64,000 nucleotides of DNA from Poriferisulfidus sp963668445 (GTDB lineage Bacteria; Pseudomonadota; Gammaproteobacteria; Poriferisulfidales; Poriferisulfidaceae): contig OY764335.1 in NCBI GenBank assembly GCA_963668445.1, positions 1,612,001-1,676,000 of the forward strand. Reading direction: 5' to 3'. Position 1 is the stretch's first letter; each line of letters begins with the position of its first letter. This document shows positions 45,009 through 55,101 of the stretch, piece after piece. Under the pieces are notes generated by a model, which worked only from the letters and a program-made list of their open reading frames with translations, had not been told where the DNA came from and did not search any database. The position numbers and the translations under genes were made by a program.

Positions 45009-45202
45009 AGCAAGAGGCGCACGGGCGACGGGCGGCTCTACGTCGCCAAAGCCCGGCCATGCAGATAAACCTTTTCCCGATCAAGGCCCCCCGGATGCCC
45101 GGCGGGGCGCGCTTGGCCGGAAGCCGCCGCGGAGCCATTTGCCGAACGGCCGATTCTGTGGCAAAATCATTCCCCAGTGGGGCGGCGACGGGTGCTCGAA
45201 GA

Positions 45203-45240
45203 GCCGCCTGCCCCGGACAGGCCGCTGCGGCGGTTTTTTT
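45203..45240 (+). terminator. GC-rich hairpin with seven T, between gpmI and sga
   Basis: GCCGC-T-GCGGC and overlapping longer pairings (GCCG at 45203 with CGGC at 45228, CCTG with CAGG) lead straight into a run of seven T at 45234-45240, a rho-independent terminator. It ends 61 bases before the sga ATG, so it either ends gpmI transcripts or works as an attenuator for the serine-cycle operon. The preceding 190 bases hold no gene. Confidence 0.65.
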
Positions 45241-45301
45241 ATGACGGCGCAGACGTCTGGCGTTGGCGCGTCTTGGACTTTACTTTCACCGAGAGCCTTT
45301 C

Positions 45302-46576
45302 ATGCCTGCTGAAAAACTTGTTTTCCCCGGACGGAACTACCTTTATGCGCCGGGGCCCACGCACATCCCGGTCGCCGTGCAGAACGCCATGGTGGTGCCG
45401 ATGGAAGACCATCGCGCCCCGGATTTCCCGCAGCTGGTGAAGCCCCTGCTGCGCGACCTCAAGAAGATCTTCAAGACCCGCAACGGCCAAACTTTCATCT
45501 TCCCTGCGACCGGCACGGCCGGCTGGGAAGTGGCGCTGACCAACACCCTGTCGCCGGGCGATCGGGTGCTGACCTCCCGCTTCGGCCAGTTCTCCCATCT
45601 GTGGGCCGATCTTGCCGAGCGCATGGGATTGGATGTGCAGCTGGTGCAGGTGCCGTGGGGCGAGGGCGTGCCTCTCAAGGAGTTCGAGAAGATCCTGAAG
45701 GCCGACCGCGAGCATAAGATCAAGGCCGTGCTGGCCTGCCACAACGAGACCGCCACCGGCGTCACCAGCGACATCGCCGGCCTGCGGCGCGCCATGGACC
45801 GGGCCAAGCACCCGGCACTGCTGATGGTCGACGGCGTCAGTTCCATCGCCAGCATCGACTTCCGCATGGACGACTGGAAGGTCGACGTCGCCGTCTCCGG
45901 CTCGCAGAAGGGCTTCATGCTGCCGGCCGGCATGGCGCTGCTGTGCTTCTCCCGCCGCGCCCTGGCAGCCGCGAAAACAGCCGGCTGCAAGCGCTGCTTC
46001 CTCGACATCGCCGACCACATCGCCACCAATAAGGACGGCTTCTTCCCCTACACCCCCTCCGCGCCGATGCTGCGCGGCCTGCGCGCGGCCATCGACCTGC
46101 TGCTGGAGGAAGGCTTGGAGAATGTGTTCAAGCGCCACCACCGCCTCGCGGAAGGCGTGCGCCGAGCCGTAATGAAAGGCTGGGGGCTGGACTTGTGCGC
46201 CGTCGCGCCGAAGTGGCATTCCGATACGGTCACGGCCATCAAGGTGCCGAAGAACGTCAATGCCGCCGAAGTCATCCACATCGCCTACCACCGCTACAAC
46301 ATCTCGCTCGGCGCCGGGCTCTCGGAAGTGGCCGGCAAGGTGTTCCGGATCGGCCATCTGGGCGACAACAACGAGGTGCGCATGATGGCGGCGCTGGGCG
46401 GCGTCGAAATGGCGATGCGCGATGCCGGCATGAAGGTGCGCCCCGGCTCGGGCGTGGCGCGTGCGATCGAATACTATTGCGCTACAACGCCGAAGAAGAT
46501 TCCCGCCTTCGGCTCGGCCGCCGGCTCCCGCGACACCGTCGCCAAGAAGAAGGCCGCGCCAAAGCGCAAAAAGTAG
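45302..46576 (+). CDS. sga: Serine-glyoxylate aminotransferase
   Basis: 424 residues, class V aminotransferase with PLP. It moves the amino group from serine to glyoxylate, giving hydroxypyruvate and glycine: the amino step of the serine cycle. N-terminus PGRNYLYAPGPTHIPVAVQ, TGTAGWEVAL, VDGVSSIASIDFR and PLP-lysine Lys203 in SGSQKGFMLP are typical. The C-terminus has an added lysine-rich tail (KKKAAPKRKK), unusual for the family. First gene of the operon. Confidence 0.93.
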   Translation: MPAEKLVFPGRNYLYAPGPTHIPVAVQNAMVVPMEDHRAPDFPQLVKPLLRDLKKIFKTRNGQTFIFPATGTAGWEVALTNTLSPGDRVLTSRFGQFSHLWADLAERMGLDVQLVQVPWGEGVPLKEFEKILKADREHKIKAVLACHNETATGVTSDIAGLRRAMDRAKHPALLMVDGVSSIASIDFRMDDWKVDVAVSGSQKGFMLPAGMALLCFSRRALAAAKTAGCKRCFLDIADHIATNKDGFFPYTPSAPMLRGLRAAIDLLLEEGLENVFKRHHRLAEGVRRAVMKGWGLDLCAVAPKWHSDTVTAIKVPKNVNAAEVIHIAYHRYNISLGAGLSEVAGKVFRIGHLGDNNEVRMMAALGGVEMAMRDAGMKVRPGSGVARAIEYYCATTPKKIPAFGSAAGSRDTVAKKKAAPKRKK

Positions 46577-46585
46577 GACGCGCCC

Positions 46586-47527
46586 ATGAGCCACACGCAA
46601 GCCACCCCTGCACCGGCACGGCTGCAGCGCAGCGAACTGGCCGTACCGGGCTCCAACCCGGCGCTGTTCGAAAAGGCGCTCAACTCGGCCGTCGACTACG
46701 TCTTCCTAGACCTGGAGGATGCCGTCGCCCCGGACGACAAGGCGCAGGCGCGCACCAACGTCATCGCGGCGCTGCGCGATCTGGACTGGCGCGGCGCAGG
46801 CAAGACCATCTCCGTGCGCATCAACGGCTTGGACACGCATTACATGTACCGCGACGTCGTGGACGTGGTGGAGCAGGCCGGAGACCGGCTGGATACGATA
46901 CTGATCCCGAAGGTCGGCGTGCCGGCGGACGTCTACATGGTCGAGGCCATGGTCAACCAGATCGAGCAAGGCCAAGGCTTCGACACGCGCATCGGTCTGG
47001 AAGCCCTGATCGAGACGGCACTCGGCATGGCCAACGTCGAGGCGATCGCCGCCTACGGCGGACGGCTGGAAGCGTTGCATTTCGGGGTGGCGGACTACGC
47101 CGCCTCCAACCGCGCCCGCACCGTCAACATCGGCGGGCTTAATCCAGACTATCCGGGCGATCAGTGGCATGCCGCCCTGTCGCGCATGACCGTCGCCTGC
47201 CGCGCCCACGGCCTGCGGCCGATCGACGGCCCGTTCGGCGACTTCAAGGATGCGGACGGCTACACGGCCGCCGCCCGGCGCGCGGCCGCGCTCGGCATCG
47301 AAGGCAAATGGGCCATCCATCCGTCGCAGATCGAACTCGCCAACGAGGTCTTTTCGCCGCCGCCCGCCGAAGTCGACCGGGCCCGGCGCATCCTGCAGGA
47401 ACTCGAAGCCGCCGCCGCCGAAGGCCGCGGCGCCGCCGCCGTGGACGGCAAAATGATCGATGCGGCCTCGGCCCGCATGGCGGAAAACGTCGTGCGGCTC
47501 GCGGAAGCCATCGAGGCCCGCACCTGA
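46586..47527 (+). CDS. mcl: L-malyl-CoA lyase (CitE family)
   Basis: 313 residues of the HpcH/HpaI-CitE TIM-barrel family. Splits malyl-CoA into glyoxylate and acetyl-CoA. Motifs: SELAVPGSNPALFEKAL, DYVFLDLEDAVAPDDK, IGLEALIETALGM and GKWAIHPSQIE. The neighbouring malate thiokinase and sga genes decide in favour of malyl-CoA over citramalyl-CoA or citryl-CoA. Nine bases after sga. Confidence 0.9.
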   Translation: MSHTQATPAPARLQRSELAVPGSNPALFEKALNSAVDYVFLDLEDAVAPDDKAQARTNVIAALRDLDWRGAGKTISVRINGLDTHYMYRDVVDVVEQAGDRLDTILIPKVGVPADVYMVEAMVNQIEQGQGFDTRIGLEALIETALGMANVEAIAAYGGRLEALHFGVADYAASNRARTVNIGGLNPDYPGDQWHAALSRMTVACRAHGLRPIDGPFGDFKDADGYTAAARRAAALGIEGKWAIHPSQIELANEVFSPPPAEVDRARRILQELEAAAAEGRGAAAVDGKMIDAASARMAENVVRLAEAIEART

Positions 47528-47542
47528 CCGGAGGAACGCGTC

Positions 47543-48715
47543 ATGCACATACACGAATACCAGGCCAAGGAAACGCTGGTCAACTACGGCGTCCAGATGC
47601 AGCCCGGCACGCTGGTGTACAGCCCCGATCAGGCCGTCGCCGCCTTCAACTCGCTCGGCTCGGCGGTGTGCGCCGTCAAGGCCCAGATCCATTCCGGCGC
47701 CCGCGGCAAGGCCGGCGGCATCCGCCTGTGCACGAGCAACGACGAAGTGCGCCGCGCCGCCGACGACATGCTCGGCACGCGGCTGGCCACCCACCAGACC
47801 GGCCCGTCCGGCAAGCTGGTGCAGAAGCTCTACGTCGAAGCCGGCGTCGACATCGACCGCGAAATCTACCTCGCGTTCGTGCTGGACCGGGCCAAGCAGC
47901 GGCACGTCGCCGTGGCCTCGGCCGAAGGCGGCATGGAGATCGAGCAGCTGGCTCAGGAGAAGCCCGACTCCATCGTGCGCATCAGCATCGATCCGGCCTC
48001 CGGCATGCGCCACTTCCAGGCGCACGAACTGGCGTTCGGCCTCGGTCTGGAAGCCGACCTGGTCAAGCAGGCGGCCGCGACCTTCCGCGGCCTCTACAAG
48101 GCCATGATCGAACTGGATGCCAGCATGGTCGAAATCAACCCGCTGGTGGTGACCCGCGACCGGCGCCTGATTGCGCTGGACGCCAAGATGGAGTTCGACG
48201 ACAACGCCCTGTTCCGCCACCGCGAGATCGCGGAGTTGCGCGACATGTCGCAGGAAGACCCGCGCGAGACCGCAGCCTCCGACCACGACCTCAGCTACGT
48301 CGGCTTGGACGGCGACATCGGCTGCATGATCAACGGCGCCGGCCTCGCCATGGCCACCATGGACATGATCAAGCTTTCCGGCGGCGAGCCGGCCAACTTC
48401 CTCGACATCGGCGGCGGCGCCTCTCCGGAACGCGTGGCCAAGGCCTTCGACCTGGTCCTGCAGGACGGCAACGTCAAGGCCATGCTGGTCAACATCTTCG
48501 CCGGCATCAACCGCTGCGACTGGATCGCGGAAGGCCTGATCAAGGCGCTCAACACCATCGAACTGAACGTGCCCCTGGTGGTGCGGCTGTCCGGCACCAA
48601 TGTCGAGGAAGGCACCCGCATGCTGCGCGACAGCGGCCTGCCCATCATCATGGCGGACACGCTGGCGGACGCCGCGCAGAAAGCCGTCGCCGCGGCCCGC
48701 GCCAAGGGAGACTGA
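47543..48715 (+). CDS. mtkA: Malate-CoA ligase (malate thiokinase) beta subunit
   Basis: 390 residues, ATP-grasp protein homologous to SucC. N-terminus MHIHEYQAKETLVNYGV, AQIHSGARGKAGG, MVEINPLVVT and FLDIGGGASPERV are family motifs. With MtkB it makes malyl-CoA from malate, CoA and ATP. By sequence alone succinyl-CoA synthetase would be possible; the serine-cycle neighbours favour malate. GGAGG precedes the ATG. Confidence 0.9.
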   Translation: MHIHEYQAKETLVNYGVQMQPGTLVYSPDQAVAAFNSLGSAVCAVKAQIHSGARGKAGGIRLCTSNDEVRRAADDMLGTRLATHQTGPSGKLVQKLYVEAGVDIDREIYLAFVLDRAKQRHVAVASAEGGMEIEQLAQEKPDSIVRISIDPASGMRHFQAHELAFGLGLEADLVKQAAATFRGLYKAMIELDASMVEINPLVVTRDRRLIALDAKMEFDDNALFRHREIAELRDMSQEDPRETAASDHDLSYVGLDGDIGCMINGAGLAMATMDMIKLSGGEPANFLDIGGGASPERVAKAFDLVLQDGNVKAMLVNIFAGINRCDWIAEGLIKALNTIELNVPLVVRLSGTNVEEGTRMLRDSGLPIIMADTLADAAQKAVAAARAKGD

Positions 48716-48718
48716 ACC

Positions 48719-49606
<888 letters not shown>

Positions 49607-49615
49607 GGAGACCGC

Positions 49616-50587
49616 ATGTCCAAACCCAAAGTCATCGCCACCCGCCGCTGGCCCGAGCCGGTGGAAGCGCACCTGTCCGAACACTACGACTTCACCCTCA
49701 ACGAGGACGACCGCCCGATGAGCGTGGACGAGCTGCATCGCGCCCTGCGCGAGTACGACGCCGTCTGCCCGACCGTGACCGATCCGATCACCCCCGAGGT
49801 GCTCGGCATCGACGGCATCCGCGCCAAAATCCTCGGCAACTTCGGCGTCGGCTTCAACCACATCGACCTGGACGCGGCGAAGCAGGCCGGCCTAGTCGTC
49901 ACCAACACGCCGGAAGTGCTGACCGACTGCACCGCCGACATTGCCATGAACCTGATGCTGAGCGTCGCCCGGCGCACGGCTGAGGGCGAACGCCACCTGC
50001 GCGCCGGCGCCTGGACCGGCTGGCGCCCCACCCACATGCTGGCCACCAAGGTCACCGGCAAGACGCTCGGCTGCATCGGCTTCGGCCGCATCGCCCAGGC
50101 CATGGCGCAACGCTGCCGCTTCGGCTTCGACATGAACGTCATCTTCCACGACCCGTACCCGCCGAGCGCCGATGCGGTCGCGAAGTTCGATGCCGTCGCA
50201 TGCGACTCCGTCGAAGCCGTGCTGGAACAGGCCGATTTCGTGTCCCTGCACTGCCCGGGCGGCGAATCCACCTACCATCTGATCAATACGGAACGCTTGG
50301 CCCGCATGAAGTCGTCCGCCTTCCTGATCAACTCCGCACGCGGCGACATCATCGACAATCAGGCCCTGATCCAAGCCTTGCGCGATGGCACCATCGCCGG
50401 TGCCGGACTGGACGTGTTCGAAGGCGAGCCGGAACTGGATCCGGGCTTTTTGGAACTCGAGAATGCCGTGCTGCTGCCGCATCTGGGCAGCGCCTCCACC
50501 GAAACCCGCATCGCCATGGGCATGCGCGTGGTGGAAAACCTCGACCTGTTCTTCTCCGACCAGGAGCCGCGCGACCGCGTGGCCTAA
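49616..50587 (+). CDS. hprA: Hydroxypyruvate/glyoxylate reductase
   Basis: 323-residue D-2-hydroxyacid dehydrogenase. Reduces hydroxypyruvate to D-glycerate in the serine cycle. NAD(P)-binding GCIGFGRIAQAMAQR, catalytic Arg in INSARGDIID, Glu in DVFEGEPELD and His in LLPHLGSASTETR are all visible. AGGGAG precedes the ATG nine bases after mtkB. Glycerate kinase is not in the window. Confidence 0.9.
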   Translation: MSKPKVIATRRWPEPVEAHLSEHYDFTLNEDDRPMSVDELHRALREYDAVCPTVTDPITPEVLGIDGIRAKILGNFGVGFNHIDLDAAKQAGLVVTNTPEVLTDCTADIAMNLMLSVARRTAEGERHLRAGAWTGWRPTHMLATKVTGKTLGCIGFGRIAQAMAQRCRFGFDMNVIFHDPYPPSADAVAKFDAVACDSVEAVLEQADFVSLHCPGGESTYHLINTERLARMKSSAFLINSARGDIIDNQALIQALRDGTIAGAGLDVFEGEPELDPGFLELENAVLLPHLGSASTETRIAMGMRVVENLDLFFSDQEPRDRVA

Positions 50588-50621
50588 AGCCTACAGCCCG
50601 GGCTCGGACCCTGCCCCCGCC

Positions 50622-53321
50622 ATGGCGTCCGATGCCGCAATGCCCGCCGCTCCGGATCTCTGGATCCGCGACGACATCCTGCGCCATACCAAGCGCACGG
50701 TGCAGCTGCTGCACGGCCTGCTGCTGGATGTCATCCGGCGGCGCAGTCCGGAAATCATGCCAGTACTGGAGGATCAGGAACCGATCTCTCCGGAAACGCG
50801 GCTGCGCGTGCTGCAAGCCGACGGCATCTGGTTCCAACTGTTCAACATCGCCGAGCAGAACGCCGCCATCCGGCTCCGCCGGGCCATCGAAAGCGCCCAA
50901 GGGCCCGCCGCCGTACCCGGCTCGTTCTCCATGGCGCTGGCGCACGCCCGGACCGCCGGCCTCGGCGCCGACGACCTCCGGAAGCAGCTGGACCGCGCTC
51001 GGATCGTCCCGGTACTGACCGCGCACCCGACGGAAGCCAAGCGCGTCACCGTCCTCGAAATCCACCGCCGCATCTACGTGCGGCTGAAGGAGCTCGAAGA
51101 AACCCGCTACACCGAACGCGAACGCCGGCGCATCATCGGCTACATCCGCGACGAGATCGACCTGCTGTGGATGACCGGCGAGATCCGCCTGACCAAGCCG
51201 ACAGTGGACGAGGAGGTCGCCTGGATCCTGCACTTCTTCGACGAATCGCTGTTCCGCGGCGTCCGCGACCTGTTCTGGCAGCTGGCGCAGGCCCTCAAGG
51301 AAAACTATCCCGACGATGCCTTCGACCTGCCGCCGCTGCTGCGCTTCGGCAGTTGGGTCGGCGGCGACCGCGACGGCAACCCGCAGGTCACGCCGGACAT
51401 CACCCGGCGGACGCTGGACCGCTACCGGCAGGCGGCCCTCCGGCATCTGGCGCAACGGCTGGCCGAAACCCGCAGCCAGCTGTCGATCGCTGCGCACACC
51501 GTCGCGGTGCCATCCGCCTTCGAGACGCGACTCGACGCCATGCTGGCGCAGCGCCCGGACGCCCAGGCCCTCCGGGAACGCAACCCGCAGGAACTGTTCC
51601 GACAATACCTGAACCTGATTCTGCAGCGGCTGGAAGCCACGCAAGCGGGCGGCGAACGCCGCTATGCGCGCGCATCCGAACTGACGGAAGACCTGATGGC
51701 GCTGGAACAGACTCTCGAAGATACGGACTGCAGCGAGATTGCCGAAGATCTGATTCGGCCGCTGCGGCTGGAAGTCCAAGTATTCGGCTTTCACATCGCG
51801 CAACTGGACCTTCGCGAAAACAGCACCGTCATCAATGCCACGCTGGCCGAACTGCACCGCCGGCTGGAACAAGCCGACCCGCCCGACGCAGCCAGCCCGG
51901 AATGGAAGGAATGGCTGCTGCGGCGCTTGGCCGAACCGCTCGAAGAACTGCCCGACATCGCCTTCGAAGACGATACGGCACAACGCACGTTCGCCCTGTT
52001 CCGACTGCTCGGCGCACTGGCCGACGAGCACGGCATGGAACCGCTCGGCGCTTTCATCCTCAGCATGACGCACACGGCCGCCGATCTGCTGGGCGTGTAC
52101 CTGCTCGCCAAATACGGCGGCCTGTTCTCGGACCGAAGCAACTGCGAAACCTGCCGCCTGCCGATCGTGCCGCTGCTCGAGACCATCGACGACCTGCGGC
52201 GCGGACCGGCCCTGCTCCGCGAACTGCTGGACGTGCCGATCGTGCGGCGCAGCATCCGCGCCGACAGCGGCGCGCAGGAGATCATGGTCGGCTACTCGGA
52301 CTCCAACAAGGACGGCGGCTTCCTGTGCTCCAACCACGAAGTCTCCTTGGCGCAAACCCGGATGCACCGCATCGGCGCGGAGCGCAACGTCGCCATCTCC
52401 TTCTTCCACGGCCGCGGCGGCTCCTCCTCGCGCGGCGGCATGCCGGCCGGCCGCTCCATCGCAGCCCAGCCGCCCGGCACCGTCAACGGGCGCATGCGCC
52501 TCACCGAGCAGGGCGAAGTCGTGTCCGGCAAATACGCCAACCGCGGCTACGCCGAAACCCAGCTGGAAATCCTCGCCGCCAGCGTCCTCGAACACTCGCT
52601 GCCGGCCGCCGCCGAAGCGCATCCCGGCTTCGAAGAGGCGATGGAAGCACTCTCGCAGCTGTCCTTCACCGCCTACCGCAAACTGGCCGACCACCCGGGG
52701 CTGGTGATGTTCTATCAGGACGCCTCGCCGGTCGAGGAGCTGGCGCTGCTCAAGATCGGCTCGCGCCCGGCGCGCCGCTTCGGGGCGCATACGCTGGAAG
52801 ACCTGCGCGCCATCCCGTGGGTGTTCGCCTGGACCCAGAACCGGATGCTGATCCCGGGCTGGTACGGTGTCGGCGACGCGATTTCGGAGTTCACCCGCGT
52901 GCGCGGCGACGAAGGCTGGGCGCTCCTGCAGGACATGTTCGCCAAGCATCCGCTGTTCCGGCTCATCATGGACGAGGTCGAGAAGACCTTGTTCCAAGTG
53001 CAGCTGGACATCGCGCGCGACTACGTGGCGTTGACGCCCGATCAGGACGCCAGCACCGAAATATTCGCCATGATCGAGCAGGAATACACCCGCACCTGCG
53101 AGATGGCGCTGCGCGTGTCCGGCGGCGATGCGCTCTGCGAACGGTTCGTGATGTTCCGCAACCGGCTGGAACGCCGCCTGCCCATCATCGACCGGGTCAG
53201 CCGCGAACAGGTCGAACTCATCCGGCTGTGCCGCGGCGGGCAGCGCCCCGACACGCAAGACCTGGTGCCCCTGCTGCTGTCGATCAACTGCGTGGCTGCC
53301 GGGCTGGGCTGGACCGGCTGA
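50622..53321 (+). CDS. ppc: Phosphoenolpyruvate carboxylase (copy 2, serine cycle)
   Basis: 899 residues. Carboxylates PEP to oxaloacetate. Motifs: VLTAHPTEAKRVTVLE, GSWVGGDRDGNPQVT, VGYSDSNKDGG, FHGRGGSSSRGG and QPPGTVNGRMRLTEQGE. It is distinct from copy 1 at 2-4.8 kb, and its C-terminus is GWTG rather than the usual QNTG. The frame stays open upstream to 50385 through hprA, but ATG 50622 gives the family N-terminus. As the last operon gene it is most likely the serine-cycle form. Confidence 0.94.
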   Translation: MASDAAMPAAPDLWIRDDILRHTKRTVQLLHGLLLDVIRRRSPEIMPVLEDQEPISPETRLRVLQADGIWFQLFNIAEQNAAIRLRRAIESAQGPAAVPGSFSMALAHARTAGLGADDLRKQLDRARIVPVLTAHPTEAKRVTVLEIHRRIYVRLKELEETRYTERERRRIIGYIRDEIDLLWMTGEIRLTKPTVDEEVAWILHFFDESLFRGVRDLFWQLAQALKENYPDDAFDLPPLLRFGSWVGGDRDGNPQVTPDITRRTLDRYRQAALRHLAQRLAETRSQLSIAAHTVAVPSAFETRLDAMLAQRPDAQALRERNPQELFRQYLNLILQRLEATQAGGERRYARASELTEDLMALEQTLEDTDCSEIAEDLIRPLRLEVQVFGFHIAQLDLRENSTVINATLAELHRRLEQADPPDAASPEWKEWLLRRLAEPLEELPDIAFEDDTAQRTFALFRLLGALADEHGMEPLGAFILSMTHTAADLLGVYLLAKYGGLFSDRSNCETCRLPIVPLLETIDDLRRGPALLRELLDVPIVRRSIRADSGAQEIMVGYSDSNKDGGFLCSNHEVSLAQTRMHRIGAERNVAISFFHGRGGSSSRGGMPAGRSIAAQPPGTVNGRMRLTEQGEVVSGKYANRGYAETQLEILAASVLEHSLPAAAEAHPGFEEAMEALSQLSFTAYRKLADHPGLVMFYQDASPVEELALLKIGSRPARRFGAHTLEDLRAIPWVFAWTQNRMLIPGWYGVGDAISEFTRVRGDEGWALLQDMFAKHPLFRLIMDEVEKTLFQVQLDIARDYVALTPDQDASTEIFAMIEQEYTRTCEMALRVSGGDALCERFVMFRNRLERRLPIIDRVSREQVELIRLCRGGQRPDTQDLVPLLLSINCVAAGLGWTG

Positions 53322-53395
53322 ACGAACACGCGGGCATATCCGACTCGTACCCCATCGTCGGCATCACTCAGGCTCTGAGACTCGAAGACGAGCAA

Positions 53396-54226
53396 ATGGG
53401 CAGCAAGGAAAAGTTCTGGTGCCGACACCCGAAGGAGAAAGACCGGCACTGGCTCTTCAAATACCCCCAGCCGGGAACCGGGCAGCATTGGGCCGAGAAG
53501 ATCGCAGCGGAAATCGCGTCCACCCTCCAAATTCGCCACGCGCAAGTCGACCTTGCCAGATTCGAGCGGCAACAGGGATCGTTGACAAAATCATTCGCAT
53601 ATGACGGATGGGTCTTGCATCACGGCAACCAGATATTGGAGGAAGCCATGCTCGCCTACGACCCCGATAAGAAATTCCGCCAAACCGACCACACTCTGGA
53701 AAACATCTGGACGGCCGTGGAGGCATCCTTTGCGGTTCCGAAAGAACAGCAAGCGGCCAAAAGCCGCATGGCCGAATATCTGGTCCTAGATGTATTGATC
53801 GGAAACACGGACCGCCACCACGAAAACTGGGGCATCCTGCGTATAACTGTCGATGAACGCCGGAAAAACGTCGTTGCGCCCTCGTTCGACCATGCTTCTT
53901 CATTAGGCCGGGAACTCCAAGACGGGCGCCGGGATATGCTCATGGCAGAGGGCCGCGTAGGGAATTACATAGAAAAAGGCCATGGCGGGATTTATTGGTC
54001 AGGAGACGAAAAACGTGCTCCCAGTCCGCTGGAACTGGTGCGGCGAGCCGCCCCGCACTATCCGAATCTGTTCCTCCCGGCATTGGGAAAGCTTGAAGAA
54101 TTGGGAGAAGGCCAAGTGGCGGACTTGGTCAGGCGGGTGCCGAATGGCTGGATGAGCCGTTCGGCCCGCAAGTTTACAACCGCATTAATTCACTATAATA
54201 TGGTACAGTTGGCGGCACTGCGATGA
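53396..54226 (+). CDS. HipA-like kinase
   Basis: 276 residues. Kinase signatures: DVLIGNTDRHHENWGIL (catalytic Asp and Asn) and SFDHASSLGREL (metal-binding Asp), as in the C-terminal kinase lobe of HipA. The N-terminal part has GSKEKFWCRH and WLFKYPQPG with a likely ATP-binding lysine. In-frame residues just upstream (YPIVGITQALRLEDEQ) also look family-like but contain no ATG, GTG or TTG; the true start may be unusual. It has no HipB-like gene beside it. Its stop overlaps the next ATG. Confidence 0.7.
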   Translation: MGSKEKFWCRHPKEKDRHWLFKYPQPGTGQHWAEKIAAEIASTLQIRHAQVDLARFERQQGSLTKSFAYDGWVLHHGNQILEEAMLAYDPDKKFRQTDHTLENIWTAVEASFAVPKEQQAAKSRMAEYLVLDVLIGNTDRHHENWGILRITVDERRKNVVAPSFDHASSLGRELQDGRRDMLMAEGRVGNYIEKGHGGIYWSGDEKRAPSPLELVRRAAPHYPNLFLPALGKLEELGEGQVADLVRRVPNGWMSRSARKFTTALIHYNMVQLAALR

Positions 54227-54963
54227 ATCCAAGAACCCTTTTTCTCGGATGGCGGGAGCCGAGCGGCGACCGGCGATTTCCCGTAGGGCGACTAGATGCA
54301 AATGTGGAACTCCCGCTTTACCGCTTTCGCTACATCCATGGCGCGAAGCGGGCCCAAAAGGAAGCCCATTTCCCACTGGCTCTCGACTTTCCCGAGTTGC
54401 ACAAGGATTACAGGTCGCCTCAACTTTTCGCACTATTCAGGAATCGTGTCATTGCGCCGAGGCGCCCTGACCGCCTAAAGTATTTAAGCCGGCTCGCATT
54501 GCCGGAGGATGCCGACTCGATTGAAATCCTGTCCGTCAACAGCGGCCAACGCATGACGGACTTTTATGAAGTATTCCCGCGGCTCGACAAGCGCGAGGAT
54601 GGAAGCTTCACATGCCGCTTCCTCTTGCACGGCTGGTCGCATGTGAAGGAGCCGGCCAAACGTCGGGCTGGTCGCTTGCGCGAGGGCGAAGCGCTCCATA
54701 TGGAATTGGAGACGGCCAGCTCCGAAGCCGGTCCGGCCATGCAAGCCAAGACGACGGATGATCATATCATCGGCTGGGCTCCGCGCTATTTCGTGCCGGA
54801 CTTGGCTGCGGCCATGAGGGAAACTTCCAAGTGCTCGGCCCATGTCGTGCGCATCGCCCCGCAGACTTCGCCGGCGAAGCAGCGCGTACTGATCGAAATG
54901 CATGGATGCTGGGATGGGCATGAACCCATGGCGGACGACGATTACCTGCCATTGGTTGCGTAG
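54223..54963 (+). CDS. HIRAN-domain / HipA N-lobe-like protein
   Basis: 246 residues, overlapping the kinase gene by four bases (ATGA). The N-terminal half (WREPSGDRRFPVGRLD, FRYIHGAKRAQ, RSPQLFALFRNRV) recalls the N-terminal subdomain of HipA. The C-terminal half (REGEALHMELE, then DHIIGWAPRYFVPDLAAAM) fits a HIRAN-type domain, found in DNA-damage and helicase proteins. Assignment rests on motif pattern only. The pair may form one functional unit. Confidence 0.5.
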   Translation: MNPRTLFLGWREPSGDRRFPVGRLDANVELPLYRFRYIHGAKRAQKEAHFPLALDFPELHKDYRSPQLFALFRNRVIAPRRPDRLKYLSRLALPEDADSIEILSVNSGQRMTDFYEVFPRLDKREDGSFTCRFLLHGWSHVKEPAKRRAGRLREGEALHMELETASSEAGPAMQAKTTDDHIIGWAPRYFVPDLAAAMRETSKCSAHVVRIAPQTSPAKQRVLIEMHGCWDGHEPMADDDYLPLVA

Positions 54964-55101
54964 CCCCTTATTCAATTGGCAGAAATGAAGCGATACGCCA
55001 CCCGAACGGAGTCCGGCCCCCGCCACTTTTCGCGAACGGCCGGCGTCTTCCTGCTACCGGCCGCGCTTTGCTCAAACGATATCTTCAGGAGGATATTCGA
55101 C

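Noticed and set aside
50349..53258. A 969-codon open frame antisense to the second ppc
   Set aside because: Composition is that of a GC-skewed shadow of ppc (Arg/Ala/Gly/Asp-rich, no motifs), and the plus-strand frame has clear family signatures throughout.
51167..53395. Upstream extension of the HipA-like kinase frame through ppc
   Set aside because: Out-of-frame reading of ppc with Arg/Pro-rich shadow composition; the kinase features begin only after the ppc stop.
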